NCBI GenBank assembly: GCA_935421135.1
Contig: OW285190.1
Coordinates: forward strand, 11,976,501-12,040,500
Length of the DNA stretch: 64,000 bases
Direction of reading: 5' to 3'
From: Bugulina stolonifera
Taxonomy: Eukaryota > Bryozoa > Gymnolaemata > Cheilostomatida > Bugulidae
The position numbers were made by a program, and so were the translations under genes. Below the pieces are notes generated by a model. The model saw only the letters and a program-made list of their open reading frames with translations, ran no database searches and was not told the DNA's origin. The number at the start of each line of letters is the position of its first letter. Within the stretch, counting starts at the first letter, position 1. Positions 25,901-54,044 of the stretch are shown piece after piece.

Positions 25901-28900
25901 CCCTTACTATGTGACAAAGTCGGGAAACAGGAAGTGGAAGTATATCGTCTCCTGGCAGGTGTGTAAGCATATATTTATAAAACTTCCATGCTGTCGACTA
26001 TGTATCATTAAGACTAGTGATCAACATGACATGTAACATGACTTAATGACATTATTTCAGGCACCAGACGATATAAACTGTGATACTCTGGACCAAACCT
26101 ATCCATATATAGTGAGATACCCATCAGGGTCTTCAGATGGTATCAATGTAACAACTACATCTACAGTAATATATGCAGACTGGAACGAACAGATAGTATT
26201 CAGTGTATGGGCTAGAAATAGTCATGGTCTATTATCCCTGCCAGCCTATATAAGTATTGCAACTCCCAAGAAAGGTGATGAAATCATGGCTTTCTCTTAC
26301 AAATCATGTGACTCTGTTAATGGTTGGAGGTCATTACTCATTAGACCATTAGACATTTAGATTCACTTACAGTAGAGTTATGGTTATATAAGAAAAGACT
26401 ACATGTATATTTCATAGGACTAACAAACTGTTGGGCATGATAAGTTGTCTTTTTTCGTTCTCAAGAAATCATAACAAAGCAAAGGGTGGACAACTCCACT
26501 TTAAAATCCATACACCCATGCATGAATTTGAAACAGTTGCATAGCATAAACAAGTATTGATCTCTGCGCTGTAATCATATAATGAAGCCACATGACGTTT
26601 ATATTTAATTTATAGATATTTTCGAAAAGAATGAGAGCTGCCCAGACATGTTATTTGGAGTTATGGACCCATTACGAGAAAAGGGAGTTGTAGAACTTAA
26701 TTTATCTGGTCGCAAACATGTTCTTGAATTACCCATTGGCGAACACATGTACAACTTTACCATGAATGAAGATACAGATTGTTCAGTGCTGATGGTGATT
26801 TATGGTAATATTTATTAAGTATTTTTAAAAAGTGCTACATAACTATTATAACATGTTCACTAATGAACTGTCTTATTTAGAAAGAGTCTCATTGATGCGT
26901 AAAATAATTCTCCATGTTGTTGATATCATATATTAGTCTAGCTAAATTATTGTATAACCTGGAAATTGTGATACTGATACTACAGTGGGACAGCGTGTTG
27001 AGAAATGAACACTGCTATCTAGAACAACATAATATTTTATATGCAATCTAACAGGGGGTATAGCATGTATCTACCACATCTACTCTGTCTAACGGCAACA
27101 CCATTGTGATAGACACATTGCTATACTTTCTGTTAGGCAGATTACATGTTTGAGTATCTGATTTGCTCAAAGCCCGAGTTTCCTGTATTTGGTGATATTA
27201 TCAAGTTGATTTGTTACAACTACTGTACATTTAGATGCCCCTGAACCACCCACCAACCTCCAACTGTCTCCACTAAACTCCACATGTGTTGGACTGTCGT
27301 GGAACTATACTGGTCTTGATAGCAGAGTCAACGGATTTCAGGTTTGTTTGACTAATAACCAAAATCTTGGGTGACTAAAATATTGTTTTATAATGTAAAT
27401 ACAGCTACATGTATATTAAAGCATGTGGATGTAGAAATGTTAGAAATTACATGGAATTGTGCGCTCGTATAAGTATGGCACGTGATATTGCAGCATAGAT
27501 GCAACGATACAAACTGGACCACGGTGAGTTTAGATCAAAGATCCGTAATAGAATGTGGATTGAAGTCCTACCAAGAAGTTAACTGTGAGGTTAGATCTAT
27601 GAATGGTAAAGTACATAGTGATGTCACAACATCCCAAACTGTAAGGACATCCTGTTCGGGTAAGGATGACAATACTATGAGCATTGTACAATGCATTTGA
27701 TTAATTATTATTTTTATCAGCTTAACAGAATATAAAACTAGATAATATTATTATAATTCTAATACCAACAGGGATGCTTATTTACAGCACCGTCTCTCCC
27801 CACAAATCTGACGAGAAGTTTTCCTTACTACACCACACAGCCAGGAAGCAATAAGTGGAAATATGTCATGTTTTGGCAGGTAAGTTAAAAGAGGCACAAA
27901 ACCTTTAATTTTTTGTACACATAAACAAATATCACAACTGTTTCACAGGGATCTGTATATAAGACATGTACATGTACATTATTTCAGGCACCAGACGATA
28001 TCAACTGTGATACTCTGGATCAAACCTATCCATATATAGTGAGATACCCATCAGGGTCTTCAGATGGTATCAATGTAACAACTACATCTACAGTAATATA
28101 TGCAGACTGGAATGAACAGATAGTATTCACTGTATGGGCTAGAAATAATTATGGTCTATTATCTCCTCCTGCCTACATGGATATCACAACTCCTAGAAGA
28201 GGTAAGCTAATCTACCATGCCTTTAATCATGTCAATCAAAATGGTTTCCACTTACCACGCTGTCAAGTATTACACATTTTGAATCTCTGAGTGGCTTTAG
28301 GCGCAAATTTTGGTCAAAGTCGAGTTTTTACAATAGCTCAGCACAATTTCCATATTTGGGGTTGAGACAGTCCATTGATCATGATTGCAACATTCCAAAA
28401 AATATATGCTACTAGTGCTAATTACTATACTATGCAGATGACAGATATTCCAACAACAAGACCACATGTCCAGAAGTCATGTCTGGAGTTACAGACCCAT
28501 CTAAGGGAACAGGTCAGGTTGAGCTGTATCTATCAGGACATAAACATGTCCTTGAACTATCAATTGGTCAGCACCAGTATAACTTCACAACAGACGATGG
28601 CTCGAACTGCTCTGTGTGGATGCGAATTCATGGTGAGACAGTCTTGTATTAAATTATTTCTCATTTCTGTAACGATGCCAGTCAAATCAAAGCAGAATGT
28701 TTGCATTACATTGTGGTAGATACACTTGTACACAATGACCAACTTTGCTTGAGTGTGATACGATTTCCTAAATGTTTTGGACAGTATTCATAGCAAAATT
28801 AGATAGAAAGATACGCCATGTCTGCATACATGTATTTCATAAACAAATATGCAATGATACAGTAAAAAATACACCTACAGTGTCCATTCTTGTTCAAAAT

Positions 28901-30219
28901 ATCTTCTAATTTTTCATCTTGACCTGTATGTGATTGTTTCTTATAAGATGGTCAAGTGGAAAGGAGGATTGATTTTGAAGCTCATTACAACATCGGATGC
29001 AGTAACCTGAACAACTCTCTGACGGCAAAATTATTGCTGTCTACCGCAACACAAAACTACAAGCAGATCAAGAGTCTGTGTGACGGAGGTAACTACACCG
29101 TCTTCTAACAAGATAACTACTACAAGTCTTACACACGATTTGCATTTTACAAAAGTTCTTTTTTGTAAGCATGGAGCATGAAAAATGTGGGAACTGATGA
29201 GCTATTGATTATAAATCGAAGTAGTGCTCTTCCAATGAAATCTGACTCTTCTTTTCTCCCAGTGGAGCACAAATCACCATTACTAGCTCCTTGACTGCTC
29301 AAGGTCAAAAGAGCTACTGGACATAGATCGCATGATCTTATAAACATGAATTAACTTGTGCAATGCAAAAGGTATAACAATCATTCTTAGTTTTCTTACA
29401 AATCATTCAGAGGAAAAGTTAATGTGTTTACATTACGCTCTTATTATTTGGTAGCATGTACTGTATCAGACAAATCTAAACCAAGCTTCACCTGCATGAA
29501 CGACACTCTTGGAATTACTTGGCCTACAGAAACAGTTTATAAAGGAGATGTAACAGCTATTCCACCGCATGTTCAAGAGAAGATAACAGAGAAACTCAGC
29601 ACTGTCTTCCTTCCAATTGTACTCATCTCACAGCAACCACCGTAAGTAATACGCATGTATGTTACAGTGTGCACCATACACCAGATGTGCATTTGGCCGA
29701 TTGTATCTTTCCTTAAAAGAAATTTCTTGAGAGACAGTGAAATGCTTTTAAGACCTAGGCTCTGGCCGGGCTAAAAAATTTCAACAAATTGCAACGTATT
29801 AGAATTGGAAATGACAGCTATGCCCTTGTTCAAATTTGACACATTGCCTTGTGGGCCCAAATAGTCTCTTCAAATTTTAATCGGAAGATTAAACCAATTA
29901 CATCTCAGATGATATCTATCGCAATATGTGCTTTGGATTTTATTACCAACTGACTGTACTGTAAAGTTGTCTTCTCTCTTTTCTCACCTCCATAAAGAAT
30001 GCAGTGGGAATGAGAGAGGATAACTTCACAATGTAATCAATAGTTTTTGAATGCGCTATTAACACTTACATACATGTACATACATGTATATGTCATATTT
30101 GTAGGATTATCTATCCTGTGGAAAATGAAGATGGGACGACAGCCAGTGTGAACCTTGTATCTCACTGCACATCCGGTGGTAGATATGACGAGAGGAGAGA
30201 TACCTGTGAGACTTGGTGA
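19909..30219 (+). CDS. Gene B: secreted CCP, eight Fn3-like and two HYR-like domain protein
   Basis: Twenty-three exons give an uninterrupted 1142-aa product: 19909-19966, 20588-20791, 21422-21534, 21842-22013, 22167-22258, 22463-22685, 22988-23085, 23454-23622, 23924-24015, 24371-24587, 25068-25174, 25398-25569, 25867-25958, 26061-26274, 26616-26804, 27235-27341, 27494-27659, 27788-27879, 27988-28201, 28438-28632, 28948-29088, 29455-29641, 30105-30219. Exon 1 is a signal peptide (MRSYWILVVTVFLLLLVTEG). Exon 2 is a sushi-like domain. Exons 3-14 and 16-19 are eight Fn3-like modules, each split across two exons (phases 1-0 and 0-1). Exons 15 and 20 are HYR-like, with a CP start and an F-T-x-D core. 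Exons 21-23 are the cysteine-containing C-terminal module. There is no membrane segment, so it is probably extracellular. Function is unknown; adhesion, matrix or recognition roles are guesses from the domains. Confidence 0.85.
20119..20246. repeat. Two adjoining hairpins in gene B intron 1
   Basis: The first palindrome (20119-20173) pairs atttattgtaaacaataa with its complement. The second (20171-20246) pairs aaatgttttgagaagcattt-like arms around ggttattataat. They abut, which suggests one compound foldback element. Confidence 0.75.
24186..24236. mobile_element. Small hairpin element (GTTGTC/GACAAC family)
   Basis: A 51-bp imperfect palindrome with aagttgtcttctctt at the left and agagaggacaacttcc at the right. 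It is one member of a family found repeatedly in introns of this window. Confidence 0.6.
25641..25692. mobile_element. Small hairpin element (GTTGTC/GACAAC family)
   Basis: Left arm cttgttgtcctttc, right arm agaggagacaacttc, in the intron between gene B exons 12 and 13. Same arms as the copy at 24186. Confidence 0.55.
26442..26496. mobile_element. Small hairpin element (GTTGTC/GACAAC family)
   Basis: Left arm aagttgtctttttt, right arm gggtggacaactcc, in the intron after gene B exon 14. More diverged than the other copies. Confidence 0.5.
29964..30027. mobile_element. Small hairpin element (GTTGTC/GACAAC family)
   Basis: Left arm aagttgtcttctctctttt, right arm gagagaggataacttc, in the last intron of gene B. 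The right flank continues with a form of the aatcaatag sequence seen in the longest copy at 35759-35865. Confidence 0.6.
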
Positions 30220-30787
30220 CATCCATAATTTCGTAACTTTAAGCTCGTCATGACTTGCTTAAGTTCTTTAAAACGTAAACACAATTATAACTTCTATTGT
30301 AGAAAGAGAAATATAATAACACGGAAGTTTAGAGCTCAAGTTTTACAAATTCATTCAAGTATCAACAGGACTGCTAATGCTTGAACAAATCTGAAAGAGC
30401 CAAATTCTTAAAAGTTCATTAATATACAAATTAGCAAATGGTCCTTGTGTATTTATAATTTGATGGTTGGTTTCATCCTACCAATACATCTTTATCTACA
30501 TACATGTATACCTATAAAATATTATATTATATTAGTAGTTGCACAATAGCGTATTCTAACCCAGTGATTACGAATGGAACTTTAAGTAGGTCACACTTCG
30601 TATTTGTCTTGTGTACAAAGCATTTCCTTATCAATGGTCTACTGCATCTTACTCTTATCTATGTTATTGTAAGCCTCAGATATCTCAACTGCTTACTAAA
30701 TACTCCTGTACCTTATCCTAGTCACGTTGACTTTAACAAATACAGTGAAAAGAGTTACTGAAATATTTTGTTCAACTCTGAAGAGAA
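30220..30787. other. Intergenic region between genes B and C
   Basis: Only 568 bp separate the stop of gene B from the ATG of gene C. No gene is seen. The spacing is short enough that gene C's promoter must lie here or within the end of gene B. Confidence 0.6.
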
Positions 30788-33700
30788 ATGAAGGTGAATG
30801 TGGGTTTGATAGTCTTTGCATTGCTGGTTCTCCATCAATCAGGTATCATCATTATTAATCAAATTTAATTTTGGTATGCTTGTATTTTTCACGTGTATTC
30901 TCCAAGATTTTACATCTATGTTTGTGTAACTATGGTTCATTCAACTATATATTATCATCTGAATAATTATTAAAATTTATTTGCATCTTTATCTATTTAG
31001 ACACCTATTGTATTTACATATTTTCTGGTTTAAATGGGCTTTGAGTACAGCCCTGTCTATAATAACTGAATGGTAAAACTATCTCATATACATGTATAAT
31101 GCACAAGTAGAAGACATTTCTGCTGTTCAACTTTATGCACAGTAACTTGGTTCTGTCCAGACAAGCAGTATGTAATAACATAATACAAGTGCCTAAATGA
31201 ATTACATGTAATTATAACATTGATATAATTATTACATGCAAATCTTCTCTATAAGAAAATTTCTATTTTATGCATATACAATGCATATGTTACATACCCC
31301 CTTAACATATATGTTACATGTACATGTATATACATGTGCATGTACATGTATATACAGTGTACATGTATATATATGTACATGATTGTAATACATGTACAAT
31401 GTACATGTAATACATGTATATTACATGTACATGTACATGTATTAATATACATGTACATTTACATGTATTCTTCTTTACATCGCAGTTCCAATAAGCATTG
31501 TTAATCTGCGAGTTGGTAGTTTCCAATAATTTGTTTCCAATGTGCATATAACATAACCCAAGCTACATGCATTTAGTAGGGGTGCTTGGTGATGTTGGAT
31601 GTGGGGCACCACCTCAGGCTCCCAATACTAAGCCAGTTGTACTTGTGGAGAAAGTGAAGGTTGGTGATATAATACAGCAGGAATGTAAGGACGGATATGG
31701 ACCAGAAATGAGCACTCCATGTGAATGTTTATATACTGGACAATGGGATGACAGGTGTAGTGTGAGTGTAACATGCCAAGGTATGCACTATCATATACTT
31801 ATAGTACTCACTGAATTCAAATAGCTACTTCATTTGGTTGTATTTTAGCCATGTGCCTGTAAAGCATAGTAATGTTTAGTATGTGGTTGTTTAAAAGAAG
31901 CTAAAAGAAAAAGCAACATGCATATGTATTGCACATCTGGGTGTCAACAGACTACTGATCATAGTAAGAAGTTGTCCTCTCCCAAATTGTTCAACATCCT
32001 TTTTGGGTTTTATCAGATATTTCTGTGGCTGTAATATAATTGTAAAGAACTAAATTTTACAAGTGAATCCTGATCCACCTCTCAGTTTTAAAATTGGGCC
32101 ATACAGAGCTACCAACTGGGTCACACTTACTTGGGACCATCCAAAGAGCCTAGATGAAATAACAGGATATGAGGTAACATACAGAGTCATATCAGAATAT
32201 TTTGCTTTATGTGTATAGCAACCATTCCAACAAAACATTGTATGCTATTTATATTTAAATATGTTGTACATGTACATGTGAGTGCAGATCAGCAAATATT
32301 TGAAAATGGTGGTCAAAAAACAGATGTTTGATAAATCAATGTCATACATGTACGATATACATTTTCCAAACTCAGCTCTAGTTGTGAAACATATGCTTTC
32401 CACTTTACCATAGGTTAGGTGTAATAACTACACCCGCTGGAAGTCTGTAAATAAACGCTACTTGAAGTATAACTATCAATATGGTATTAGACCTCACACA
32501 CTGGTCAGATGTGAAATGAGATCTGTTAAAGGGCCAAATATAAAGAGTGAGATTGTTACTTCTGGATATTTTCGAACTTATTGCTCAGGTGAGTTCACAA
32601 TACAGTGTATATTAGGTATATAATTGACAGGAATAATTTTATGCTGTATTAAGCATTAGACTACCAATGTAGAATGTACATCTATGTGCAAACATATGTA
32701 GATGACTAGATGTAGACAACAAACATGGACATTTATTTCAATTTAAGGTTGTTCTCTCTCAGTAGAATTGGAGAGAGGACAACTTTGAGTTTTATTCAAA
32801 CTGTCCATTTATTCTTATACATGCAATCAAAACTTTTTTCAAGCTTTTTCTGGTTGTTGTACATGTATTTACTATATGATGCATGTTTTTGTAGTGAAAT
32901 GTGGTTATAGTCAGCAATAGAATAATATACAGTATTTTTAAATATTTCAATTTTAGTGCCGTCTCAACCACTGAGCCTAACGTTTGGTACACCCACTGAG
33001 GTTAATAATGGAGGAAAGAAGATGTGGAAATATGTTGTTAGTTGGCAGGTGTGTAAGCAAACATTCACATTATAATAACTATGTATTGGTTTATAACGTC
33101 AATACTCCTAAGTATACTGATGTACACAGGGTTCAACAATCTTCCAAAATATGCAACATAGGTGAACTTTTTTCGCGATACTATAGTATAAAATAATTAC
33201 AAGTTCAGTTGAAGGGCTAGTATTGGAGAATTGAACTATAATGTGTAATACAAATGAAAATGATCCGATGAGGGTAGGAAAGAGTATTGGCCTATCCAAC
33301 AAAATGTACATGTAATTATTATACTTAATAAGAAATTGTAATTCTAAATTCAGTGGGATTGCTCATTCATAACATAACTTTACTGCTTTAACTAAAAGTA
33401 ACGTCTGCAGTATATTTGTTTTCTGCATTCTATTTGTAGCCACCAAGATATATAAACTGTGCTAGCCTCAATACCAGGTACCCCTACGAAATTCAATACC
33501 CGAGGACTTCTTCAACTAAAAGAGCAGCAGTAACAAACAGTACAGTTCTATATATTGATGGTGATGAGCAAGTTACCTTCACTGTGTGGGCCAGAAGCAG
33601 TAATTCAACTCTTCCTTTGTCCAAACCAGCTTCTAAAACCATTAGAACTCCAGAAATAATAGGTTAGCTTTATTTACTACAATGTTTTGACAGAGTGATA

Positions 33701-36552
33701 TTGTAATGGTTTCTGTGATTTGGTGCGGTCGTCCTTGGACGACTATCGACCCAGAAATGAAGTGCCTATGAGTGGTGCTAGGACTTCGCATTACATGAAA
33801 GATCGAGCGGTCTCAGTAGCCCAATAACTACCAGAGACGACCCATCTGGTCGCAAGTCTGACCTTCAGACTATACGTTGAAAGAGAGTGATCCGACCTGG
33901 TAGGCGGTTCGCTAAGCGAATGACCTGACAAAAGGAAGTGAAAGTCTCTGTATCAAGTATAGATGTGTCTTTATTGAAAGCCAAGTGAAGACTGAGACAA
34001 TGAACAGTAAAACAATGCCCTTTATATAGTATAAGGACTTCCGGCCGACGTAGTGTCGGGAAAAGACGACGTGAGGTCGTCCGGAAGTTGCGCAACAAGA
34101 TGGCCACCGGAAGCCCGACGGCCGACCCAAAATAGGTCGGGTTCTACAAAAGTTGCTTATAATGGTCCAATTCATGTACAAAATGAATATCAATGGATTC
34201 TGAGAGGTCGGGCCTCTGTACATGGGTATAAAAGGCATTAAAAGACTTAGTAATAATTGTACAAGTATATACAATAACATGTAATGGGTATAAACACATG
34301 AATGCACGTATATAGACAGTAATTAAGTGGTTTAACATGCAATACAATTGAATATGGATATACGAGCAGCTAGTTATGAGAGTTTGAGTGTCAGCTGAGT
34401 AGCGCTGTGACAACTACTAGGCACTTAGGGTGCTGTAGGTCTTTGTCCGGTAGCTGGAGTCGTATATAAATGTCTTGTACCATTACAATATCACCTCTTA
34501 CTGGTATAATATTATATAATATAACCAGTGGTACAGTATTTCATACCGTAACCATGGTGGGTGGCACAGCACAGAGTACACTGAACACTGCATATACTAT
34601 AGTGTTGATTTCCTTGGTGTAATTGCAAGTCCAGTTATTTTATTGTCAGTTTCCTCACAGCAAGATTATAAGCATTGCGTTTCTTGTTAATGATGTTTCG
34701 AGATTAAGCCTCTCAATGGACACTATATTATAATATTGGTTATAGTGTGAAGTTGTCCTCTCTCTATTATCCAACATAGAAATCCAGTTTAAAATATCTA
34801 GCAATCAGATTTACTCAATCTGCATACAGTCTTGTTGGTGTTTGACACTTTATCAGTACAGCTCAGATGTAGCACACCTTGGCAATGCTGACCCAAAATG
34901 CTCAAGCTGGCAAAGACAACGGGAGTTGCACAAGACTAGCAGCTCAGTACATCTCTGTGGTAGAGTGCTCAAGAAATTGATAGCACTACCAGTTTCATGT
35001 AAGGTTAACAGATTTATATTGCATTTTTCAGATGACCATCTGAGGAGAAGACTTACATTTGAGGCGAACTATGCAGTAGAATGTACCATCACGAGAAACC
35101 CTGTTGCTAAGCAACTCTTGATGACTATTGCAAAACAAAATTACCAACAAATTGGAGAGGTTTGCACTAACGGTAAGCATTGAAGGAGCCTCGTGTCTAA
35201 TAGAGATAATAGCCCATCACTGATTGGAAAAATCCCAGACAATTTTGCTGACGATACTGCTATACTATATACATTGTAATAATATACACACATACATGTA
35301 AGTTGCATCTATTATACTTTTTTTCAGTTTGCAAAATTTCAAACAATCTAACCCCAGACATAGATTGCAAGAACAGCACTGTTACAATCAGATGGCCTAC
35401 AGACACCGTGTATGGAAGAGATGTTAAGACTGTGCCTGCTCACCTAGCAAGTCAGCTTTCCACAAGTTTAGAACTAAAAGGGGCATTTCTACAAATAGTA
35501 GTTATGTCAAAAAGTCCTCCGTGAGTGAATAATATTGCACGTATATACTATATGTATTTATATTTTATTTTTTTATCTTTTTAACAACCAGCGTGGTAAA
35601 TGTATTGTAATAGTAGCACCTGCAATACAACATGGATAACACTGCCACCATGGGTTTTAAGCCAAATATACAAGAATGGGTTCGGCTATTTCCCTTGACC
35701 AAACTTTTCATGGATCAAAACAACAAAGTATTCAGTGCATTATTCAGTACATCCATGGGTACTAAAAAGCTATTGATCATAATTAGAAGTTCTCCTCTCC
35801 CAATAAGAAGAAGGTAGATTGGGAGAGGACAACTTCTGATTATATGATCAATAGCTTATTAGTACATCAGACTTCCATAGCCTATTACTGGGCAAATCTT
35901 TCTACAAAAACATAACACATTTTCACTATCTAAACCCAATACACAAAAGTAATTTTAATAAGCCTGTTATTCCAATTATTCACTCAAGAATCGTTATCCC
36001 ATTAAAAGTTGTGTTTACTTCTGCTTGATAAAAACAAAAACATGTTCATATTCATAATTAGTGTCTTCATGATCTAAATTTTAGTTGCAGGCCAATTTTT
36101 TAGCTAAAGAATTCTCCAGTCCACTTCTATCACCGGGTCATGAACACACCAGCCAAAAGCAGAATCCTCATTTTTGTACGAGAAACCTACAATGTGTCGA
36201 TGACCTAAGGATGGTTTCCTCTGGTCAAGCAAAATCCCAGGCCGATAGCCTTTTTGGCCTAGGCCGAATGGTCATCATCAAACTTTTATTTGTGACCCAG
36301 ATCGGTCCAAGAGGTCGCAAAGACACTAAATATAATCCACAGTCAACCTTGATGTCTTGGTTGGTGGTTCGGCCCATAGAGTTATTTTCTCTTACTCTAT
36401 GGTTAGGCCAATATTAATCAGTCCATTATATATTTTGTAGACTGGTTTACCCATCTGATATAAATGGAGATGCAGTCAGGTTCTACCTGGTGACGCAGTG
36501 CGATGCCGGATATATTTATAACGTAGGACATGATTTATGTGAGAGTATCTAG
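30788..36552 (+). CDS. Gene C: short secreted CCP/Fn3 paralogue
   Basis: Nine exons give an open 434-aa product: 30788-30842 (signal peptide MKVNVGLIVFALLVLHQSG), 31577-31780 (sushi-like), 32064-32173 and 32414-32588 (Fn3), 32957-33048 and 33440-33662 (Fn3-like), 35032-35172, 35328-35520 and 36441-36552 (C-terminal module, TAG stop). All phases match the corresponding exons of gene B. Compared with B it lacks six Fn3-like modules and both HYR-like exons, so it may be close to the minimal form of the family. The exon 2 acceptor is a tandem TAGTAG, so proteins differing by one residue are possible. The leader differs from those of A and B. There is no membrane segment and no recognised catalytic motif. 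Its function is unknown. Confidence 0.85.
31311..31462. repeat. ACATGT/TGTACA simple repeat
   Basis: A run of alternating palindromic hexamers in intron 1 of gene C. Frames across it give only cysteine, threonine, histidine and methionine-rich nonsense. Confidence 0.8.
32746..32786. mobile_element. Small hairpin element (GTTGTC/GACAAC family)
   Basis: A compact 41-bp copy: left arm aaggttgttctctct, right arm agagaggacaacttt, in intron 4 of gene C. Single half-arms of the same family occur at about 21133, 31969, 34749, 37393 and 40946, and a diverged copy at 42969-43012. Confidence 0.6.
33702..34487 (-). mobile_element. Solo LTR, 786 bp, in gene C intron 6
   Basis: The segment starts TGTAATGG and ends CCATTACA (TG...CA with an 8-bp inverted terminus). 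It is flanked on both sides by ATAT (33698-33701 and 34488-34491), a 4-bp target duplication typical of Ty3-like elements. Read on the minus strand it has a TATATAAAG box (about 34019-34028) followed about 50 bp later by AATAAA (33970-33975), the expected U3-R-U5 order. It is more GC-rich than the surrounding intron. No second LTR or pol-like frame is nearby, so this is a solo LTR. Confidence 0.75.
35759..35865. mobile_element. Longest copy of the small hairpin family (107 bp)
   Basis: Arms of about 47 bp from gtactaaaaagctattgatc to gatcaatagcttattagtac enclose the agaagtt-tcctctccca / tgggagaggacaacttct core and a loop of about 13 bp. It lies in the last intron of gene C. It probably shows the full-length form; other copies retain only the inner arms. 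Confidence 0.75.
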
Positions 36553-37651
36553 ACAATGGTATACTAGTGATATTGATGTGTACTGCACCCTTTCCTGGTG
36601 AACTGACCAACTTAGGTATTTCGTGCTAAAAGTGTAATCAAACTCCGTTGCAGCATATTTTCTAAATTCTAAGCCACACATATTGTGAAGTTTATATATT
36701 TAGTTTTCATATCTGGCAAGCTCTTTAGATTTTATGTCATGTACTCAAATGTACACAGGCGTTCACCATGCAGTTTGATTTGGTAAATTTGGTAATTTTC
36801 TTATACATTATTATCCTAACGAATTTGACTGGGTTTCAATTTTCAACTAAAGCAAGCTACAAGTACAGTGTATGTATTCTACAATGTATTCACATTCAAG
36901 AGATCACCTACATGTAGGCCTATGCGTTTAGTAATTGTTACAACCAGTGGCATAGTGGTCTAGACATAGGCTAAACATGTTTTCAAGATTACTTTGTCTG
37001 GTTATAACCAATCAGTCTTTGAACAATATATTGCTATTCCTCCAGTACGTGAAGCATTCTAGTGTCTCAGCTTACTAAAAGTAGAACTCAATTAATGCAA
37101 GGAAGGGTGACCCCCAAAAATCCACTGCAATAGCACTCTATGCATATCATTTTCGTTGTTGTCTTTATTTATTATTTATTTACATGTATCTATATAGTTT
37201 AGTGCTGGTAGCAGGTACAAACACAGACAATAAACTACCCTACCTTACATATATCACATGGACCACATGTAATTAATTTATGTAATATACATGTACAATG
37301 TACAGTCCATGTACATGATTGTATATGTACGTACAGTGTACATTGTACATGTACATCAATCTACATGACGTATTGATTCTACATGCAATTCTAAGTTGTC
37401 CTCTCCTAATTTAGCTTCTGCTTTACATTTCGCTGTACGAGATATGTATTGCGCCCAAATTATTATTGCAATATATTAAAGAGCTTATTTTATCTAAACA
37501 ACAAATTTTAAATAAAAAATTGTAGAGTCTTTAATTAAAAAAAAGTGTAAAAACTTTGATCAAATGGTATTTTGGGGGATTCTAACCTATATGCTTTATT
37601 ATCATCCGGGTAAGTGGAAACCATTTTACCCCCAGCGAAGTAAGGAGGTAC
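36553..37651. other. Intergenic region between gene C and HCF
   Basis: No gene is seen. It holds a palindromic TGTACATG tract at about 37290-37350 and one half-arm of the small hairpin family at 37393. The final bases before 37652 are the presumed HCF 5' UTR and promoter. Confidence 0.6.
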
Positions 37652-53545
<15,894 letters not shown>

Positions 53546-54038
53546 CTCTGATATACTTTGATGGACCTAGGTTAATGTCAATCAATGGGACAATACACAT
53601 GTTCTGAATTGATGTAATGTATATAGTAGACGTAGAACAATAATATTAGTAACCTAATTATTATGTAGTATTACGATATTATTTACCTTAACTGTATTTT
53701 AGACATCAGTTAGCAATATTGAAGGAGCAACTATTACAATAGGTGGTCATTATATTATTTGTACATACTAGTATTATTATTATTATTATTCCTTCATCTT
53801 GTAGGCCTACACTACACGCACTTGGTCTATCACTCAGCACTTGATAGGTGTCTCAATAGAATAGATGTATTATTTTTATAGATATGATTCTTTGTACAAC
53901 TAATGGTAAATGAGTACAGCACTACCGCAGTATTTCCCTTCTCTTGAACACTGAAAGTAGATTGATGTATACCCCACACTTACTAATTATAATATATAAT
54001 ATAATTATATCCATATATATATTAGTGTTAGACAAAGT

Positions 54039-54044
54039 AATAAA
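54039..54044 (+). terminator. Candidate HCF polyadenylation signal
   Basis: AATAAA about 490 bp after the HCF stop codon, in an AT-rich stretch. It is the first canonical hexamer I noticed downstream. Confidence 0.45.

Noticed and set aside
28375..28719. 114-codon + frame
   Set aside because: Out-of-frame shadow of gene B exon 20, which has the conserved HYR-like frame.
33912..34307. 131-codon minus-strand frame
   Set aside because: It lies within the solo LTR across its U3/R region and has no protein-like features.
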